DNA of 64,000 bases from the NCBI RefSeq assembly GCF_002994745.2, contig NC_037090.1, positions 9,979,501 through 10,043,500 on the forward strand, in the 5' to 3' direction. The translations under genes and the position numbers were made by a program. A model generated the notes under the pieces. That model ran no database searches, had not been told where the DNA came from, and saw only the letters and a program-made list of their open reading frames with translations. Positions 1 through 11,700 of the stretch are shown piece by piece. This stretch comes from Rosa chinensis. Taxonomy: Eukaryota; Streptophyta; Magnoliopsida; Rosales; Rosaceae. Position 1 is the stretch's first letter. Each line of letters begins with the position of its first letter.

Positions 1-5
1 TTGAC

Positions 6-247
6 TCATGAAACAAGGATGCTCCTAATCCTATCCTGAGTCCAAGTAGCGGTTTTCTTCAGGTCATCATCATCAGATCCAAGACACTCACCCAAAAAGT
101 TTGCACAGGCTTTCAGGTCCCCAAACAGTGCCTTTGTGTTTGTGCCAAGAACATCTGCAAGGTCCCCCATCACAGCAGCCAAGGCTTTTGTCAGCTGGAC
201 ATCCCTGCAAGATAAGGAACGAAATCATCAGAATAATATTCATAATA

Positions 248-289
<42 letters not shown>

Positions 290-2721
290 TCATACCTGTG
301 TTGCTCCCTCAAAACCAATTCGATGAACTGCCAGAGATGTGGTGCATAGGGCAACATGACCTCAGACTTTGAATTCTTAAATCCCTGAAGTATACCCGAA
401 TAAGCTTCAAATATGCTACACTTAAGCTGGTTGCCGTATTCCATTAGCTCATCATCATTGGGGTCCATCTGAGCACAAAGCTCTGCAGCTCTCTGCATCA
501 TTGGCACTGCATAGGGAACATACTTCTCAAAATTCTCCTCTATTGAGAGAGCTATGTCGCTAAAGACAGAGAATATGGGAGGCTTGACAGACCGGTCGAG
601 TGCTTCACTAGAAAGATTTGCCAACAGAAGTTGCATAATCCCATCACAATATGGTAATACCTTGTCATTCAAGGCACGAACAACATCACCAACTACACCA
701 ACTGTAATAGAACAGACTTGATATTCCTCGAAATTTTGCAACCCCATCTCTAAATACTTGTAGAAGTCAGGAAGGTACTTGCCAAACTCAGATCCAGTAG
801 CATGAGCAAGGGCACCAATAGCAAGCATTGCTTCCTCGTGCACCGTAGAACTTCGGCAAGCAAAGACATTAAGAAACAAAAACATTATCTGGTCTGCCTG
901 TGTCAATATAATGGACCTGGTTTCCAAATCATCAGCACTGCTAACTTTCTGGATTATAACCTGGAGAACACCACAAAGAGAAGCCTGCAAGTCTGCTTGC
1001 TTTTCCTTGTCATCTGATGATACAATCTGAAGCTCTAGAGTCTGACTCAACTTCTGCAAAATCACAGGGAGTAGTTCTCGTATAATCTGTGATGTTTCTT
1101 TAATATTAGAACACCTCACTACTTCGTTCAATGATTCATAGGCAGCAGACCTCAATCTAGAATCATCTACATCTGTACGACTAGCAGCAAAAAGAAGACT
1201 TTCAATGATCCTATGGATATAAGGCGTAAAAAGTGATGAGTGCCTTCCAGCATCCTCGTACCCCTCGGCAAGCTTATAAATAGCCCAACAAACCTTAGCA
1301 GCAACATTTGGAGCATCCTTAATGCTTTCCAACAATACTTCCACTACTTTTGGAAGGTTATCTGAAGAAATAACAGAAAAGCCACCAGCAGGACTGTGCA
1401 GGTACTCAAATATACGGCCGATAGTCCAGGCAGTAGTGTCTTTGACATGGTTGTTTCCATCTTTCAATAACCTCAATAGGAAATCTAAACCTGAATGGAC
1501 CAGTACTGATAGCTTCTCAACGGTTGGGCCTTCAAGGATTGAGCCAAATGCCAAAGTAGCTGCTTCCTGACAACGCCAATCTGGTTGCGCTATGTTAGCC
1601 TCCACAAATGGCATCACAAGGGGAAGAATTGCATCACCAACAGTTCGTGCAACAAGTCCTAGGCATGTTCCACCAGCCATTGAGATATTCCAAATGCTGT
1701 CATCCTGGTCTACATCTTCTTCCTGCTTCAGCAAAGTTTCCAGCAGCATTGGAACTAGATATGATAGAGATTTTTCTATAAAACGTGAATGTGGATGCCC
1801 AGAGTCCCCAGTATCAGCACTCTCATACTCTTGCAATTCTATTTCTTCATCACAAATGGAGCTCCAAAACTCGATTGCTTGGAGGGCAACAGCCTCTACA
1901 TCCCCCTTTACAGCATTTGAAGTAAGCTCAAAGAGAGCCTGCATGTATGCCTCAAGCACGTCATAGTACGTAGAAGCAATTGAAGCAAGGCACTCAAAAG
2001 CCGCCTGCCTAATCTCTACTTCTTTCGACAAGGCTGTTTCACAGACCATCTTCATGATGTATGTTCGTTCCATCTCGTTTTGAAAGTTTGTCTCAGCAAA
2101 CTCCAAGGCATTATATAAAGCCTTTGTGGCAGCAAGACGGACTTCAGGACTGTTCTCAGCAAGGTTCATTCCTTGTACAACAGCTGTAAGAATAGAATTC
2201 ACCTCGTCTTGCCCGAGATCATGATGGGATATCTCCTCGCATACATAACCAAGAGTTTCCAAGGTTGACTGTTTCAAATCAGCAGAGCTGTCTCCCTTAG
2301 TCATGTTATTAAGCAAATATGCAATTAGCTCAGGCCACTGTTTCCGAGGAATATCAATAGAAGCAACTTTGGCAAGAACTTGAGCAGAGGTGTGCCTTGC
2401 CTCTCGCACAGATGACGCAAGTGTCAGTAAGAGCATTTCCTTGATTTGGGATTTAAAAGCAATATCAACAGCCATCCATTGCTGAGCAAGACGTTCCTTT
2501 GTAACAGCATCTTTAGCATCCAAGGAGTTCTTCAGAACAATACCAGCCAACCTACGGGATTCAATTGGCTTTTCACTGTTGGCTAGCTCAACTGACAATG
2601 ACAGAAGGAAAGCAGGAAGGTTTTGCTCTTGAAATTGCCTCAGATTAGACTCCGCTTCAGTACGAACTCTTGCATCTGCTGATTGAGCTGCCAATAGATA
2701 CTGAGTGATCTCCATGGCCAT
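6..2721 (-). CDS. KPNB1: Importin subunit beta-1 (nuclear import receptor), two coding exons
   Basis: Karyopherin that carries importin-alpha/NLS cargo, and some cargo directly, through the nuclear pore; RanGTP releases the cargo. The coding exons are 2721..296 and 204..6. The intron 295..205 has GT/AG borders and splits an Arg codon. The spliced frame gives 874 residues, close to the usual ~870 for plant importin beta-1, and ends in TGA at 8..6, so the C-terminus is complete. The N-terminus (MAMEITQYLLAAQSADARV) carries the importin-beta N-terminal domain at about residues 20-100; the rest is HEAT-repeat helices. I chose the ATG at 2721..2719 because it matches the plant family start and lies just inside a likely 5'UTR splice acceptor (AG at 2734..2733). 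An upstream in-frame ATG at 2751 would lie in the intron. Frame and splice sites are seen directly; the function is by family resemblance. Confidence 0.95.
249..288. repeat. Compound (GT)n(GA)n microsatellite in importin intron
   Basis: A run of GT dinucleotides is followed directly by GA dinucleotides, inside the short last intron (205..295) of the importin beta gene. Read through, it would add repetitive Ser-Leu and His-Thr residues, which is good evidence that this piece is intronic. Confidence 0.9.
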
Positions 2722-4000
2722 TTCTTTCCACACTGCCACAAAGGAAATCACGAAAAAGGATATATCAGACTAGATAACCAGACATGAATTATTGCATAAG
2801 GACCACAAAACCAAGACCATATCTGTCCCCAAAAAGCTCCCAGGTTACTTATAAAAAGAAAATAATGGTTCAGGACAAGAAAGATGCTGAGGCTCTATCA
2901 TAATATAGATACTGTATATAGCATAACAGTCACAAAAAACTTCTCTCTGTGTTTTAAAAAAAGTAATGCAAATTATCAAAACAAACCTTCAAACAAAAGT
3001 TATCAAGACATCAAATAAATGTATTCTTCAATTTGTAAATTGTGCATCATGTATTTTCCTCTTATGTGCCATATGCGATTAAATCTCACCAAATAAAATG
3101 CAAACAGTTAACAATCCCAACTAACAGAAAAGTATCCATGTACAATGCTACGACATCACAAATTTCCAAGAGTCCAAAAGCTTCATTGTTCATGATATTC
3201 AATCTACTCCAGTATAAGATCTCAATACTCCCTTCTTCTCATGCAAAATTGCTCGATTTACAAAATCCTACCTCCAAAATCAGTACAAAAACACCATCCA
3301 CGTCCTTTTAATACCACTCAAATCGTTAAACCCTAAAAGCCCCAAATATCAAAATCCATAAGACCCATCCACAATTGAAAACAGCAAACAGCACAAACTC
3401 AAAATCCTCATACCGAAACCACAACAAACCGCATTTACCAAAATCGAAACCCTAACCGCACTAAAAACGCAGCACATACGAGAACAATATCAAAATCTGA
3501 ACCAATTCCAAAACAGATAAGAACAGTAGATCTACGCACAGAAAAGTAAAATCGAAACCGTATAGTTGAGATTGTGCAGAGTTGAATACCTCTAATCGGA
3601 GCCGATGAAGTAGCGGCGAGTATAGCTCTAAAACCCTACTCAAGTACGAAGAGGAACTACGACTGCTTCTCCTTCTAGGCTGCGTCGAATCAACGCACAG
3701 AGAAGGAGAGAGAGACTGAGAGAAGAAGAGAGACGGCGACGGAGCTCCGTTTAGATCTTAATCGCCGATTTGGAGAGCTCTGTATTTCGAATGGTATGAA
3801 GGAGCGGGAGGGTGACGAAATGGGTCGTCAATTTGTGAAAATATAAGAACAAGCGGGCAGGGGGTTTTGTGGCTGCCCGTGGCTGCCCGCCTTGGAAACC
3901 CTAGTGGTTTTTGAAATCTCTCACGTGTGAGTCGTTGGCTCGTGTGGACCGTTGTGTAGATAATATCGAATTTCAAATATAGTTTTCTATTTTTGGTCAT
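2722..4000 (-). promoter_or_regulatory. 5'UTR, leader intron and promoter region of the importin beta gene
   Basis: A consensus GT donor at 3589..3588 (after GAG) and an AG acceptor at 2734..2733 suggest a leader intron of about 0.86 kb between a noncoding first exon (about 3590-3740, with GA/CT-rich sequence typical of plant 5'UTRs) and the coding exon. The intron is AT-rich and has no convincing ORF. Sequence upstream of about 3740 is the likely promoter; I cannot place a clear TATA box. Confidence 0.6.
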
Positions 4001-5098
4001 GTGAGTCTGGTCACTCTAGTGAGTGTGACCCATCGGACATCGCACGTTCACAGATCAAGGGTATGGATTTAAATTTTCAATTTTTGAAATTCAGGAAACT
4101 ACCAAAAATATGAGTGTATTTAAGGTTTTTTTTTTTTTTTAAAGAAGGAAATGAATCGAAATAATTGTGACAGTATTTTTACAGCGAAGAAAACGGGTGA
4201 TTCAATGTATTTATATATCTATGAAAATTTTAAAAATTTAGATAAGATTTGAGCGTTTTTAGATATAAAAGTTTATTTACATCTGTCACCGGTACATTAT
4301 ATGTGAGCGAAATGAACAATAAATTCAATGTATTCAAAAAGCTCGCCTTAGAAATGTTTTCAAAATTGAGTGTTTTTCATTCAACGGCTAGAATGGAAAT
4401 GACAGCCATCTCATGCACCGTTGGCAATGCCAAAAGTATGTACATGCCACTATGCATAACCTAGCTCCGCTCCTTGTGTATCCTAATCTCGGGTGTAGCT
4501 CTTAAAATAACTTTTAAAAAAAAAATTCGTATATTTAGAATAATTTTGAAATTAATCTATATTCTAGAAAAGAGTTTTGATTTTGACCCCATGGTTCTCC
4601 TTAGGTGAATGAGCTCATTCACCCAAACAATGAACTTAAGAATTATTCTCATCAAATTATCCTCGCCGTTGGTAATCTAACGCATAAGAGAATTGGGAAA
4701 CTATACACCCATTCTCTTTTACTTATATACACTCAAAGAGAATTTCAAAATGATTGGATTATGTGTTAATGAGATGAGAAACATGTGAAATTGAGTGCAA
4801 AATGCTAGTGTATAGTAGCCTTCAATTATAAGCAATTTGATATTAACCATGTTCTGTTTGTACATTATATCTGAAAATTAAAACTAATATTGCCTTATTA
4901 TCAGCAGAATATATAAGCACCAATCCATCTTTTATATGCATCATAACATTATTATAGAGATTTAAATGAATGACAATTTTATAGGCTACAATCCAATAGG
5001 CAGAATGAATGTACATAAAATTTTGGACAGATAGAAAAACCACAACCAAAAGAAGAAACTTTCATAACTATACATCAAGGAATACTAAACCTTGTAGC
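4001..5098. other. Intergenic, nothing identified
   Basis: AT-rich stretch with poly(T) and poly(A) runs near 4128 and 4515 and only short random ORFs. The end near the DUF688 stop codon probably contains the 3'UTR of that minus-strand gene. No RNA gene or repeat borders were recognised. Confidence 0.6.
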
Positions 5099-5893
5099 TT
5101 ATGTATGTTTTTTGTGTTTTACACTAGACTGAGGTTGTTGTGAACACACTACAGGGCTCTTTATACCACAGAGCTTGTACTGCTTCATCCGCCAAGGGAA
5201 GAAACCACAACCCCTAGGTGAAGAGTGAGCTTGCCCACCTGTTCTTGACACGCAAGCCTCCGGTTCAGGGTAATTCCATGGATAACAAAGTTTCTGGTTT
5301 GAATTGATCTGTGATACACTTAGATTTATAGCAGATGATGCAGCCAATGCAGCGGCGTCTGGAAGAAAGCGCTCGATTATGTAGTTTGGAGACAGTTGAT
5401 TCATCTCACTGGACTCTGCGAGCTTCAACTTCAGAGCATCTGAGTGATCATGTTCTCTTTGTGCCTTCTTTTCCACAATGTCTATAGCCTCTGACAATGA
5501 GAACACATCTATGGCATCGGAGAAGGCTTCATCGTCGAAATCAGGATCATCAACATAATTGTAGTCAACAGCGCGAACATCATCATCAACATCAGCATCA
5601 CATCCATCATCATGGTCATGAGGTGTCTGCTCATTCTCTTTATCCAGAACAACAACGTTAGTTGATTCAAGAGGCTTGTGCCAGTGCCACCAGCCCGGGG
5701 GCAGCTTTGGCCGGGGTGTGTCACCATCATGGTTATCGTCGCTTGTGTTTGGATACTTGGACTTGCCAGGAGCTTGTTCCCACGAAAAGGGAACTCTTTC
5801 TTCACTCGCACTCAGTGACCTGCCATGTAATCTTGTGCTCCTTGAGTTTCTGGGACGCCTTGTTGAGAGGAGTGGTGCATTGAAGTTCAGCAT
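5099..5893 (-). CDS. DUF688 family plant protein
   Basis: Single open frame of 264 residues. The start (MLNFNAPLLSTRRPRNSRST) and the motif VPFSWEQAPGKSK at about residues 34-46, followed by PRPKLPPGWW at about 60-69, are the hallmark blocks of plant DUF688 proteins, which have no established biochemical function. The middle (about residues 90-130) is strongly acidic, with many Asp and His residues, and is predicted to be disordered. No signal peptide or membrane segment is visible. The C-terminus contains a GCGFFPWRMK block also seen in this family. The length is at the short end of the family. The start was chosen because it matches the conserved N-terminus and a stop lies in frame just upstream. 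The gene shows no introns. Confidence 0.8.
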   Translation of the reverse strand: MLNFNAPLLSTRRPRNSRSTRLHGRSLSASEERVPFSWEQAPGKSKYPNTSDDNHDGDTPRPKLPPGWWHWHKPLESTNVVVLDKENEQTPHDHDDGCDADVDDDVRAVDYNYVDDPDFDDEAFSDAIDVFSLSEAIDIVEKKAQREHDHSDALKLKLAESSEMNQLSPNYIIERFLPDAAALAASSAINLSVSQINSNQKLCYPWNYPEPEACVSRTGGQAHSSPRGCGFFPWRMKQYKLCGIKSPVVCSQQPQSSVKHKKHT

Positions 5894-6911
5894 TCTAGGA
5901 CATTTTGCTTCTAAGCATCTTCAAATCTTACTTCTGAGAGCATATATTGAAAGAACTGAAGCTTCAGTTGAGTGATCAGGAGGAAATAGTAGAAGGCAGT
6001 TGAGTGAAATAATGGCATGACGGTTGGAATTTATGGGTACCTCATGCAGTCCGTGGAAACTGATACTCACTTTAACACGATCACAGGTGAAAAAGAAATA
6101 CCCTTTTGCATGAAATTGACAGGGAACCAGTAGCTCAACACAGGTCTCAACCTACATTCTTCGAATAGAGATCATCCCTTGACTTACAGTAACACTGCGC
6201 ATAGCTTTTAAAATAGGTCATTATAGGCCGGGATGTTTCACTACCATAACATCACGATTTCTTGTTTTCGAATCTGTATGTATTCTCTGCCACAAAATGT
6301 CAAAGCTAGTAAAAGATGGAGGGGAGAAATAAAGATAGAAAAGAGGCCTCTGAACTTTGGCACCCTTACGCTTCTATGAAAATACTTAACTTTGCTTTTG
6401 GTCATACAGAAAACCGTGAAGCTTACACAACAAATGAGAGAACAGCATGACAAGATTACAAAATATAGCAGACTGCTTGGCCAAAAACCACACATGATAG
6501 AGACATGTAAAATTGGACAGACTCACACATCACAAGCCAACAACATATCATGTACAAGATTCTTTTCATCGTGGATACTCCCGCCTTTTCTGGAGTAGTA
6601 TATGAGACAGTAGCAGCAACGAGTCTGTGCTCTACTTAAATATATAAATTGATGCAATCAAATAAACAGATGACATATTTACATGCTATCTTGCTCCTCT
6701 ATTTCCCCTTCTTTGTGACCCCAAATTCTCTATTTGCTCCCAGTTTTTTCAAATCCCTTTTGAGGGCCATGGAGATCTACAATTGATCTTTCTAGAGACA
6801 AAATCCAAGAGATTAACTATGCTGACAATTGCTGGCCTTGCCCACATTGAAAGGATCCGGTAGCAACAGCGTGATTGCCTCCAGAAGGTAAAGAACAATG
6901 ACCCAGTAACA
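5894..6911. other. 5' flank of DUF688 gene and 3'UTR of ETO1
   Basis: The low-coordinate half is the leader and promoter side of the DUF688 gene; the last ~300 bases before 6912 are probably the 3'UTR of ETO1. Short ORFs here lack any family resemblance. No RNA gene or repeat was recognised. Confidence 0.55.
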
Positions 6912-9900
6912 TCACCTTTGTTGTTCATTTAAGCGCTCCCGTGCTTTACCATAGAGTTCATGAGTGTCGGCATGGTTGGGGTCAAGGCAGAGGGCTGCTT
7001 CACAGTCTCGGACGGTGGACACAAAATCACTCATAGATTCGTGGAATGCTGCTCGAAGATGTAGAAGCTGGAGGTCCGGCTTGAAAGCTATGGCCTTACT
7101 TAGCTCTTCAATAGCTTCTGCTTCTTTGTGGTCATCCATCAAAACTGGTGGCCATAATTTCCATGTTAGTAGTCCACACACAGCCGCAAAGACAGCATTA
7201 TCTTTATTTCACTCGTAGAGAAATTCAAAGGTTACTGTACATGTTATAATTTAGTTAGGGGTTGGGCCCATTTGGCTCATGGATGTTATGGTTGTTGACG
7301 GACCCGTAACTGAGGTTGTTCTTAGGAAGGAGAGTGGGGAACTAATGTCAACCACCGGTCACTCCCATCTTATGTAATCTTAGTATCTTGGAATAAAAGT
7401 TTTTTCATTCTCAAAAAAAAAAAGGTTACCGTACAAGTTATGAAGCATATGACACACCACAACCTAGGTTCCACCATCAACATGAAGATGTTAAATAGGT
7501 TTTTTGTTTTCTTTTTTCTTTGTTAAGGTATCTTACGTTTTGATCAGATGATGACAAATTTCATGTTGCCCAATCCATCAGTATGTTAACTGTCATTGTT
7601 CAGGTCCTATAGAGAAATACTACCAAGAAGTTGAAGCAAGCTAATACAATTTTAGGCAGCGGGCATAAGTGAAAGCCCAGGTCGACAAGCACCACTAGAC
7701 TCAATTAAAAGAAATTGATATACTTTGAGATGAAGAATAGATAAAGGTGGATTAAAAAAGAGAGAAAAAAGAAACTTGGTTCAAATGACCTGAACTAAAG
7801 CCCTTTAAACTGTCAAATCATAGCAGCTGAAACTCAATCTAACAGAATGGACCACTCACCCATCTGCTTGAAAACCTAGATGTGTATTCTAGGCTCTAGG
7901 TTACTGACTTCACAGATAACAGCTCTACTCTAAGTTAAGGCCTAAAGGATGTGGAATTAATAATCGCAGGAGTCTCAGTATATTTTAATAGCAGAAAAAC
8001 AACATTCATGCATCAAGACTTATACATAAACATCAAATAACTCCCAAATAAAAAAGGCACGGACTAAGCAAAGACGGATGATAGTTGTAACATACCTGCT
8101 GCCCTATATCTGTACGGATATGTCCTCAATGGATCTAATTGTGTTGCCATACTTAGATCATTCTTTGCCATGTCACGATCACAGTATTCTGAACGTTTCT
8201 CATAAGCTGATGCATTGTTGCGAGCCTTCTCTATCAGCTTTGTCATCTCATCATATGCAGCTTTGCGTTGATTTTTAAGATGATATACTCGTGCTAGACC
8301 CTGATGTGCTCGTGTATGCTTAATGTTGAGTGCATTTGTGTAGCAGTCAGCAGCAAGATCCAGCTTCTCAGAATCTACGTAGACACTTCCTAAATTATTT
8401 AGAGCCTGCAGGAAAACAGAATTACCAATCTGAATAAATTGAAGATAAGATGCCAAGATCAAACATTATTCCAAAGGTGATACTTACTTGTCCTTTTCTA
8501 AGGCCGTCCGAAGGGCATCTGAGTGCTTCCTCCAGAAGCTGTATCACATATGTTGAAGACTCAGAATCAAGATTTGAGTCTGCTAAAGCATAAGCCTTTA
8601 GGAAAAATGCCTCGAATGATCTTTGAAGTGAAATGGACTCCTCAGCCTTTGCCAATGCTTCTTCACGATGGCCAGTGTCATACAATATCCATCCTTCATA
8701 CACAAGCCGTTCATGTTCAGAAGTAGAATGATTTCGAGCCAATCGCAGACTATGCATTGCGGACTTTTGACAATTCAACCTAAAAATATCAGTGAGATCA
8801 GAAATGCTGCTAGAACAGACTGATATAACAATTAAGGACAACCAAAAAATAAACAATTATTGGACTAAGTGGGTTCGTATCCTTCCGTATGTCACCCTTA
8901 GATCTTGCCCAACATGCAATATAAGAAAATAGTTAGGTACATACATTTCACATCAACTGAAAGTGACATAATTTCTACGCATGTTAAAAACTTAAGTTGT
9001 TATGCACTAAATTAGTCCTTTAAATGATAATGTTGATATTACCAAAAGCTCTTCATAAAATAAACAAGCAACACATGATACAAATCTACCCGTTTTTTTT
9101 TTTTAACAGCTGTATTTACCGTAATAGAAGGAGAGACTGCCTAAAGCGTAGGAGGCTCTTCCCAGGGTCATTTGCCAACATATGATGTACAACAGCTAAA
9201 GAGCCAATATCATCCACAGAGGACCATCGATCATATAGTTGCATCCAACAATCAGCCTGACTCCATTGCTGGACAAGAGGTTGGAGCAGCTCTACAAGAT
9301 GGTCACCATGCAATTTCCCATGAAACATCATGTAATTCGGGTCCAAAGTCAGAAGTGCCCTGACATCTCTCAGAGCTCCTTCACAATCCTCCATGGCAAT
9401 TGAAAACCAAGCCCGCAGTTCAAGACAATCAGGGGAGACCTTGAAACTAATAATCTTATTGATCTCTGTGATGGCTGCTCCGATCTGATTCTCTTCCAAT
9501 AGAGAAACAGCCCTAAACTTGTATGGATAAGATAGAGTTGGATCCAATTGAGTAGCAGTATTCAAATCCATCATCTTTTCCTTTCCATTAGAATACAGAG
9601 AACGCTCCTGATACATCCACCCAACTGGTGTATGCTCCGAAATTAGCGAGTTCATCTGCTTGTACGCTACATACTTGTGGCCACGCTTGAATTTGGCCCT
9701 TGCAACCCCCACCATGGAATACACATGACCCGCCTCAATGGCTAATTCAAACCAGCACTGAGCATCTTTATATTCCTGCCTCTCAAGCATCACAACCCCC
9801 AACTGGTGAAATGCGAGTTGCTTCTCCCAACTTTCGGTAGCACACTCTCCCAGCCTCTCTAGAAGCATCACTGTCGTGTTGGACTTCATGTCTTCCTCCA

Positions 9901-11116
9901 TGGCAATCTGGCTCAAGAAATAATACAAAACAAAAGAAGAATGCCCGGCCATGGCCAATCTTTGCCTAGCTTCCGCACTACAAAACAATCTCATCATGTT
10001 AGGATTGTGCACCGAATTCGGAAGCTCTCTCAAAAACACCTGCAAACAAGCCGCCACTAGAAGATAAGCGGTCTCCTCCAATCCATAGTCAATCAACACC
10101 ATTGCATCCTCCAATTCACAGACCAGGGAAGCCAAATGAGCATCACAAGCTGACTTCAACTCATCACAACAGAACCTGTTTGAAAACGAAAGCAAGTCCA
10201 AAACAATCCGCACTTCGAAAGAATCCAACTTTCCAGTCCGGCTAAACACCTCCACCGCTCTCATTGCCTCCGGAGAAACCCCATTCTGTGAGAAATTTAT
10301 CTTCTGCCTCCTCGTCTCCGTAAAGCCCCCATACAACATTGTCCTAAAGGGTGTCGAGAGCGATGCAATCCTATACCTTACACACATTATCTCATCCTCT
10401 CCAATGTAAAATGACATATCAGCTTCTTCCTCCTTCGAAGTTGAGCATTCTTCATCCGCATCCGCAGCCTCACCATCCACATCGCCACCGCTCCGAGAGC
10501 AGCAACATGAATCATAAACAGACTCCGGATCATACCCAGCTGCCAAACTAGCCTTGGGACATTCAACATTTCTACCGCAACAAGTCATCGAAGATGACCC
10601 AACCAGCTCATCCTCCCTCCTCTCGTACCTCAACCACGCCGCAAGCACCACTTTCGCGTGGACATCCACCGCGTGCTGCCTCGCCGACCGGAGACTCCGC
10701 CGGAACAGTTTCGGATCCGACATACCCCGAAAGATCGCGCATTGCTCCACGTACATCTTAGATTTCTCGAATTGCGGGCAATTCTCAATCCTGCGGTACA
10801 CATCAGCCAGCGTTTCGACAAAATCAACGGTCTTGAGGCAAGGCTCGATTTGGGGTTCGAGGAGATCCGACGATGGGAGTTCGTAGGGAAGAAGACTCTC
10901 GACCAAGGCATTGTTTCCGGTCGGGTTCGGGGCTTGGAAACTCCAGTTCGATCTGGATCGAACCGAGTTGACCCGGCTGTGACCAACCTTGTCTCCTACT
11001 CCACCATTTGTGGGGGTTGTCCCAGATGGGTTAATGGCAAACACCTGGGTGCCCTTACACCCATCCATGATCTTCAAGCTACGCATTGTAGTAAATATAT
11101 TGTGCTGCATCTTCAA
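6912..11116 (-). CDS. ETO1: ETO1, BTB/TPR adaptor that limits ethylene synthesis, four exons
   Basis: Substrate adaptor of CUL3 ubiquitin ligases that targets type-2 ACC synthases for degradation, so it restrains ethylene production in the cytosol. Exons are 11116..9120, 8779..8488, 8405..8096 and 7144..6912. Every junction has GT/AG borders and keeps frame (R-LNCQK, GQ-ALNNL, RAA-VLMDD), giving 943 residues, close to the ~950 of Arabidopsis ETO1. The start MQHN/TMRSLK is family-typical (MKM- at 11116 or the next ATG at 11110). A BTB domain lies at about residues 235-340 (CVRYRIASLSTPF...), followed by TPR repeats and a C-terminal region containing RSLRLARNHSTSEHERLVYE. The last exon retains the TPR pair and ends NEQQR-TGA. 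All exons look undamaged. Paralogues EOL1/EOL2 are the main alternative; the N-terminus favours ETO1. Confidence 0.94.
7248..7420 (+). mobile_element. Short 5'-truncated poly(A) retroposon in ETO1 intron 3
   Basis: The insert ends in an 11-A tract (7413-7423) preceded by TGGAATAAAAG. It is flanked by a 21-bp direct repeat (7227-7247 and 7421-7441) with two mismatches, the mark of target-primed reverse transcription. The body is about 173 bp, too short to assign beyond a LINE-like or LINE-mobilised tail. It lies antisense to ETO1, inside the 950-bp third intron, away from the splice sites. Confidence 0.75.
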
Positions 11117-11700
11117 CTTTCACAGCCTTCTCAAATCACCCATATAATTCTCGAATCAAAGCAATGAAATCGAAAGCCGAATAATAGAAACAATCTACCT
11201 CATGCCCAGCAAGCACCACCATCTGAGCAACCGGAAAAAACACAAAACGATGGTGCTGCAGGCCAATCTCGGCTGGGGGGAAACGGCAAGCTTTGTTTTT
11301 TTTTTTTTCTGGGTAATGTTTTTTTGTCTGGATGACGATAAATTCTTTTTTCTTTTGTTTGTTTCCCAAGAAAATGGAGAGAAAATGGGGGTGGTGTTAT
11401 TTTTTGGGAGAGAAGCTGAAAATGTGTTGGTGTTGTTGTTGTTGAGGTGGAGGTGGCCGTTGCAACGGCCACTCTCTTCTCTCTGTTTCTCTGTTTCTAT
11501 TCTCCCCAAAGTCTGTATTTCTCTGATCCTTCTCCGTCTTCTTGTCCATCTAAATATGACCTTTCTTATTTGTCTTATTTTTTTTTTCTGAAGCATGTAA
11601 TAATTGAGAGAGAGTAATGTGTGTAGCACACAATAGGACATTAGGACAAGAGGGCGCTAAAGTCGGCCATTGATGCCTTTACCATTACCAATTTATCTTT
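11117..11700 (-). promoter_or_regulatory. ETO1 5'UTR/promoter region
   Basis: Sequence directly upstream of the ETO1 start, rich in GA/CT runs on the transcribed strand (11330-11600), as is common in plant leaders. Several overlapping ORFs occur here, but they are low-complexity shadows. No unambiguous TATA box was placed. Confidence 0.5.

Noticed and set aside
11195..11641. Several overlapping ORFs upstream of ETO1
   Set aside because: They lie in CT/GA-rich leader sequence, overlap in many frames and have no recognisable domain.
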